Shown here: positions 32,681 through 34,353 of the stretch, one piece after another
Layout: every line of letters starts with the position of its first letter
Position numbering within the stretch: the first letter of the stretch is position 1
DNA from: Mangrovicoccus ximenensis
GTDB lineage: Bacteria; Pseudomonadota; Alphaproteobacteria; Rhodobacterales; Rhodobacteraceae
Length of the DNA stretch: 34,353 bases
Assembly: GCF_003056725.1 (NCBI RefSeq)
Contig: NZ_QBKZ01000001.1
Location: 152,121 to 186,473, forward strand
Reading direction: 5' to 3'
Translations under genes and position numbers: made by a program
Notes under the pieces: generated by a model
The model's database searches: none
What the model was told of the DNA's origin: nothing
What the model saw: the letters and a program-made list of their open reading frames with translations, nothing else

Positions 32681-33349
32681 TCATTTCCGGGCGCCTGCGC
32701 GGGACAGCAGCGCGATGCGCTGGAACCGGCCGTGCCGCGTATGGCGGCGCATCGCGTCTTCGGCGGCGACGCTGTCGCCGTCTTCGATCGCGCGGTAGAT
32801 CTCCTCGTGCTCGGCGAGCGACCAGGAGTCGTAGTCGTATTTGCCATGGGTCGAGCCGCGGATCATCCCCGCCGAAACCAGGAGGATGCTGGCCGTCCGC
32901 TGGACGTAGCGGTTCGCCGAAATCCGGTAGATGCAGCCGTGGAAGCGGTCGTTCACGTCGAGGAATTCGGTCTCGCCGGCGGGGCCCGCGCGCTGCTCGT
33001 CGAGGATGGCCCGCAGCTCCAGAAGGTCTTCGGTGGTCGCCTTGCGCGCGGCCAGCCGCGCGGCCAGGCATTCGACCGCCTCGCGCATGTCGTAGATCTC
33101 TTCGGCGGCGGCGATGTCGATCTCGGCGACGCTGGGCCGTCCGCCGCTGCCCTGGGTCAGGAACCCCTCGTTCAGCAGCCGGTGGATCGCTTCGCGTGCG
33201 GGGGTGCGGCTGACCTGGAACCGGTCGCACAGCTCCGACTCGCTCAGCCTCTGGCCCGGCGCGAGCTCGCCCTGGCGCAGCAGGTCGCGCACCTGTCCGT
33301 AGACGATGTCGGCAAGCGGCAGATCCGGCTTGGAGGCGTCGTTCTTCAT
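32681..33349 (-). CDS. GntR-family regulator, FCD (FadR) subfamily
   Basis: 222 residues from ATG 33349 (an upstream in-frame ATG at 33394 is less likely). N-terminal winged helix: LADIVYGQVRDLLRQGELAP, SELCDRFQVSRTPAREAIHR, LLNEGFL. C-terminal FCD domain of helices with metal/ligand residues in FLDVNDRFHGCIYR, SLAEHEEIYRAI and DAMRRHTRHG. Family members bind small organic acids and repress neighbours. It is divergent from the 2-hydroxyacid dehydrogenase gene; two GTATAC sites lie in the shared region. Complete. Confidence 0.92.
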   Translation of the reverse strand: MKNDASKPDLPLADIVYGQVRDLLRQGELAPGQRLSESELCDRFQVSRTPAREAIHRLLNEGFLTQGSGGRPSVAEIDIAAAEEIYDMREAVECLAARLAARKATTEDLLELRAILDEQRAGPAGETEFLDVNDRFHGCIYRISANRYVQRTASILLVSAGMIRGSTHGKYDYDSWSLAEHEEIYRAIEDGDSVAAEDAMRRHTRHGRFQRIALLSRAGARK

Positions 33350-33414
33350 AAGTCGCTGATTTTCCCAGTTTCTGACAATTGCAGGGTACGGCATCGCCGT
33401 TCTCGCAGCAAGAG

Positions 33415-33451
33415 GTATACACTTATTGACCTTACATTGTCATCCGTATAC
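33415..33451. promoter_or_regulatory. Paired GTATAC sites, putative GntR operator
   Basis: GTATAC at 33415-33420 and 33446-33451, 31 bp apart (about three helical turns) and in inverted setting (GGTATAC … GTATACC). FadR-subfamily proteins often bind T-n-GT-n3-AC-n-A-type palindromes with a GTATAC-like core. Located in the 136-bp region between the divergent regulator and dehydrogenase starts, in an unusually A+T-rich stretch. Confidence 0.6.
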
Positions 33452-33485
33452 CAAAATAGCAGATAATGAGAGTTCGGGATACCTA

Positions 33486-33998
33486 ATGAGCATGGAGAAC
33501 CCCCTCCGCAAAGTCCTCGTCACGCGGGACCGCATCGACGGGGCAGCTGTCGAGCTGCTCGGCCGCAACGGATACGAGTGCATCTTCTCGCCGCCCTACA
33601 CGCCGCCCGAAGAGGTGGTGAAGCTGGCCCGCGACGCGCAGATCTCGGCGATCATGGTGTCCCAGGGGCGGATCACCGAAGAGGTGATCGCCGCCTCGCC
33701 GGCGCTGAAGGTGATCGCCAAGCACGGCAGCGGCGTGAACAACATCAATCTCGGCGCCGCCGAGGCGCGCGGCATTCCGGTATACAGGGCCGTGGGGGCG
33801 AATGCCCGCGCGGTCGCCGAGCACGCGGTCACGCTGATGCTGGCGCTGCGCAAGTCGCTGCCGAAGCTCGACGGCGCCACCAAGGGCGGCGAATGGCTGA
33901 AGGGCGCCTTCATCGGCCAGGACATCCTGGGCACGCGGCTGGGGCTGATCGGCATGGGCGTGATCGGCCGCGAGACCGCGGCGCTGGCCCGCGCGCTG
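33486..33998 (+). pseudogene. D-isomer-specific 2-hydroxyacid dehydrogenase (SerA-like), C-terminus lost
   Basis: From ATG 33486 about 171 residues: [32 protein letters not shown] [39 protein letters not shown] and the cofactor loop [19 protein letters not shown]. This is the N-terminal part of the phosphoglycerate/2-hydroxyacid dehydrogenase family (NAD-dependent). The catalytic Arg, Glu and His are missing because the gene is cut at about 33998. Divergent from its likely GntR regulator. Substrate unknown. Confidence 0.85.
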
Positions 33999-34069
33999 CC
34001 AAGGCCGCGGCGCCCGCGCCATCGGCGGCCATGATCGCCGGGGCCGAGCCCTGCGGCACCAGCGGGGTC
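33999..34069. other. 71-bp piece of unknown origin
   Basis: Between the broken dehydrogenase and folD fragment 4. It belongs to neither. A minus-strand frame ([18 protein letters not shown]) has protein-like composition but cannot be assigned. Similar in size to the 43-bp folD piece at 19589. Confidence 0.5.
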
Positions 34070-34353
34070 TGCCGCGGCGCCGATATCCTGGTGGCCGCCG
34101 TCGGCCGCCCCGCGATGATCCGCGGCGACTGGGTCAAGCCCGGCGCGACGGTGATCGATGTCGGCATCAACCGCATTCCCGCGCCCGAGCGCGGCGAGGG
34201 AAAGACCCGGCTGGCCGGCGATGTCGATTTCGCCTCCGCCGCCGAAGTCGCGGGCGCGATCACCCCGGTTCCGGGCGGCGTCGGCCCGATGACCATCGCC
34301 TGCCTGCTGGCCAATACCCTGACTGCCTGTGCGCGGATCCACGGCCTCGTGCC
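34070..34353 (+). pseudogene. folD: folD fragment 4 (C-terminal third)
   Basis: The frame starts [20 protein letters not shown], continues [20 protein letters not shown], and reaches [20 protein letters not shown] before the window ends. This is the FolD C-terminal third, with the invariant PGGVGPMT motif that contacts folate and cofactor. It continues fragments 1 and 2 in order and on the same strand. The stop codon lies beyond the window. Confidence 0.9.

Noticed and set aside
24234..33998. Conjugation or toxin-antitoxin system in the replicon segment
   Set aside because: No relaxase, type IV secretion, or toxin-antitoxin gene pair could be recognised around the replication and partition genes.
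1..34353. CRISPR arrays, rRNA or tRNA genes
   Set aside because: No regularly spaced direct repeats of 25-40 bp and no tRNA-like cloverleaf or rRNA sequence was noticed on either strand.

Overview
High-GC (roughly two-thirds G+C) alphaproteobacterial DNA, most like the Rhodobacteraceae/Roseobacter group. Evidence: the mreD-mrdA-rodA-ghrA order, the RepC/ParAB plasmid-type replication module, a GcvT-type dimethylglycine/sarcosine dehydrogenase next to folD, and the protein sequences in general. No rRNA, tRNA or CRISPR array was seen. Assignments were made by eye, without database searches.

The window reads as a mosaic. Intact genes sit in blocks of 0.04 to about 10 kb, and at about a dozen points two truncated, unrelated genes abut with no spacer, repeat or mobile element between them. 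Blocks in order: (A) 1-118, folD piece. (B) 119-6329, LLM oxidoreductase N-terminus, glyoxalase-fold protein, SH3 protein, asd, outer-membrane protein, two secreted alpha/beta hydrolases, beta-carbonic anhydrase, truncated small gene. (C) 6330-9136, IS110-type transposase remnant split by a decayed IS5-type element, then about 1.6 kb without recognisable genes. (D) 9137-12987, ghrA piece, rodA, mrdA, mreD piece. (E) 12988-16304, Lrp/AsnC piece, Rrf2 regulator, 63-aa protein, sulfate-type ABC transporter (binding protein, CysT, start of CysW). (F) 16305-19588, Ada piece, dimethylglycine dehydrogenase-like protein, folD piece. (G) 19589-23680, a 43-bp folD piece, substrate-binding-protein piece fused in frame to a CMD-family tail, patatin, LivG piece, response-regulator tail, RidA, GDPD piece. 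(H) 23681-33998, LOG piece, repC, parA-parB with parS-like palindromes, MscS channel, AtoE transporter, GntR regulator, 2-hydroxyacid dehydrogenase piece. (I) 33999-34353, folD C-terminus.

Three plus-strand folD pieces (2-118, 19589-19631, 34070-34353) are collinear and non-overlapping, as if one folD had been broken twice and filled with 19.5 kb and 14.4 kb of other DNA. A fourth, minus-strand folD piece from a different copy meets the 43-bp piece head-on. I cannot tell from sequence alone whether the mosaic is real (end-joining capture of genomic fragments, perhaps linked to the plasmid module) or a chimeric library/assembly artefact. The artefact should be excluded first.

Functional units that do hold together: the cell-elongation operon mreD-mrdA-rodA; the Rrf2-controlled sulfate uptake operon with two matching operators; the replicon core repC <-> parAB with iteron-like and parS-like sites; the one-carbon pair folD-dimethylglycine dehydrogenase; and the GntR-controlled AtoE/2-hydroxyacid dehydrogenase locus with paired GTATAC sites.
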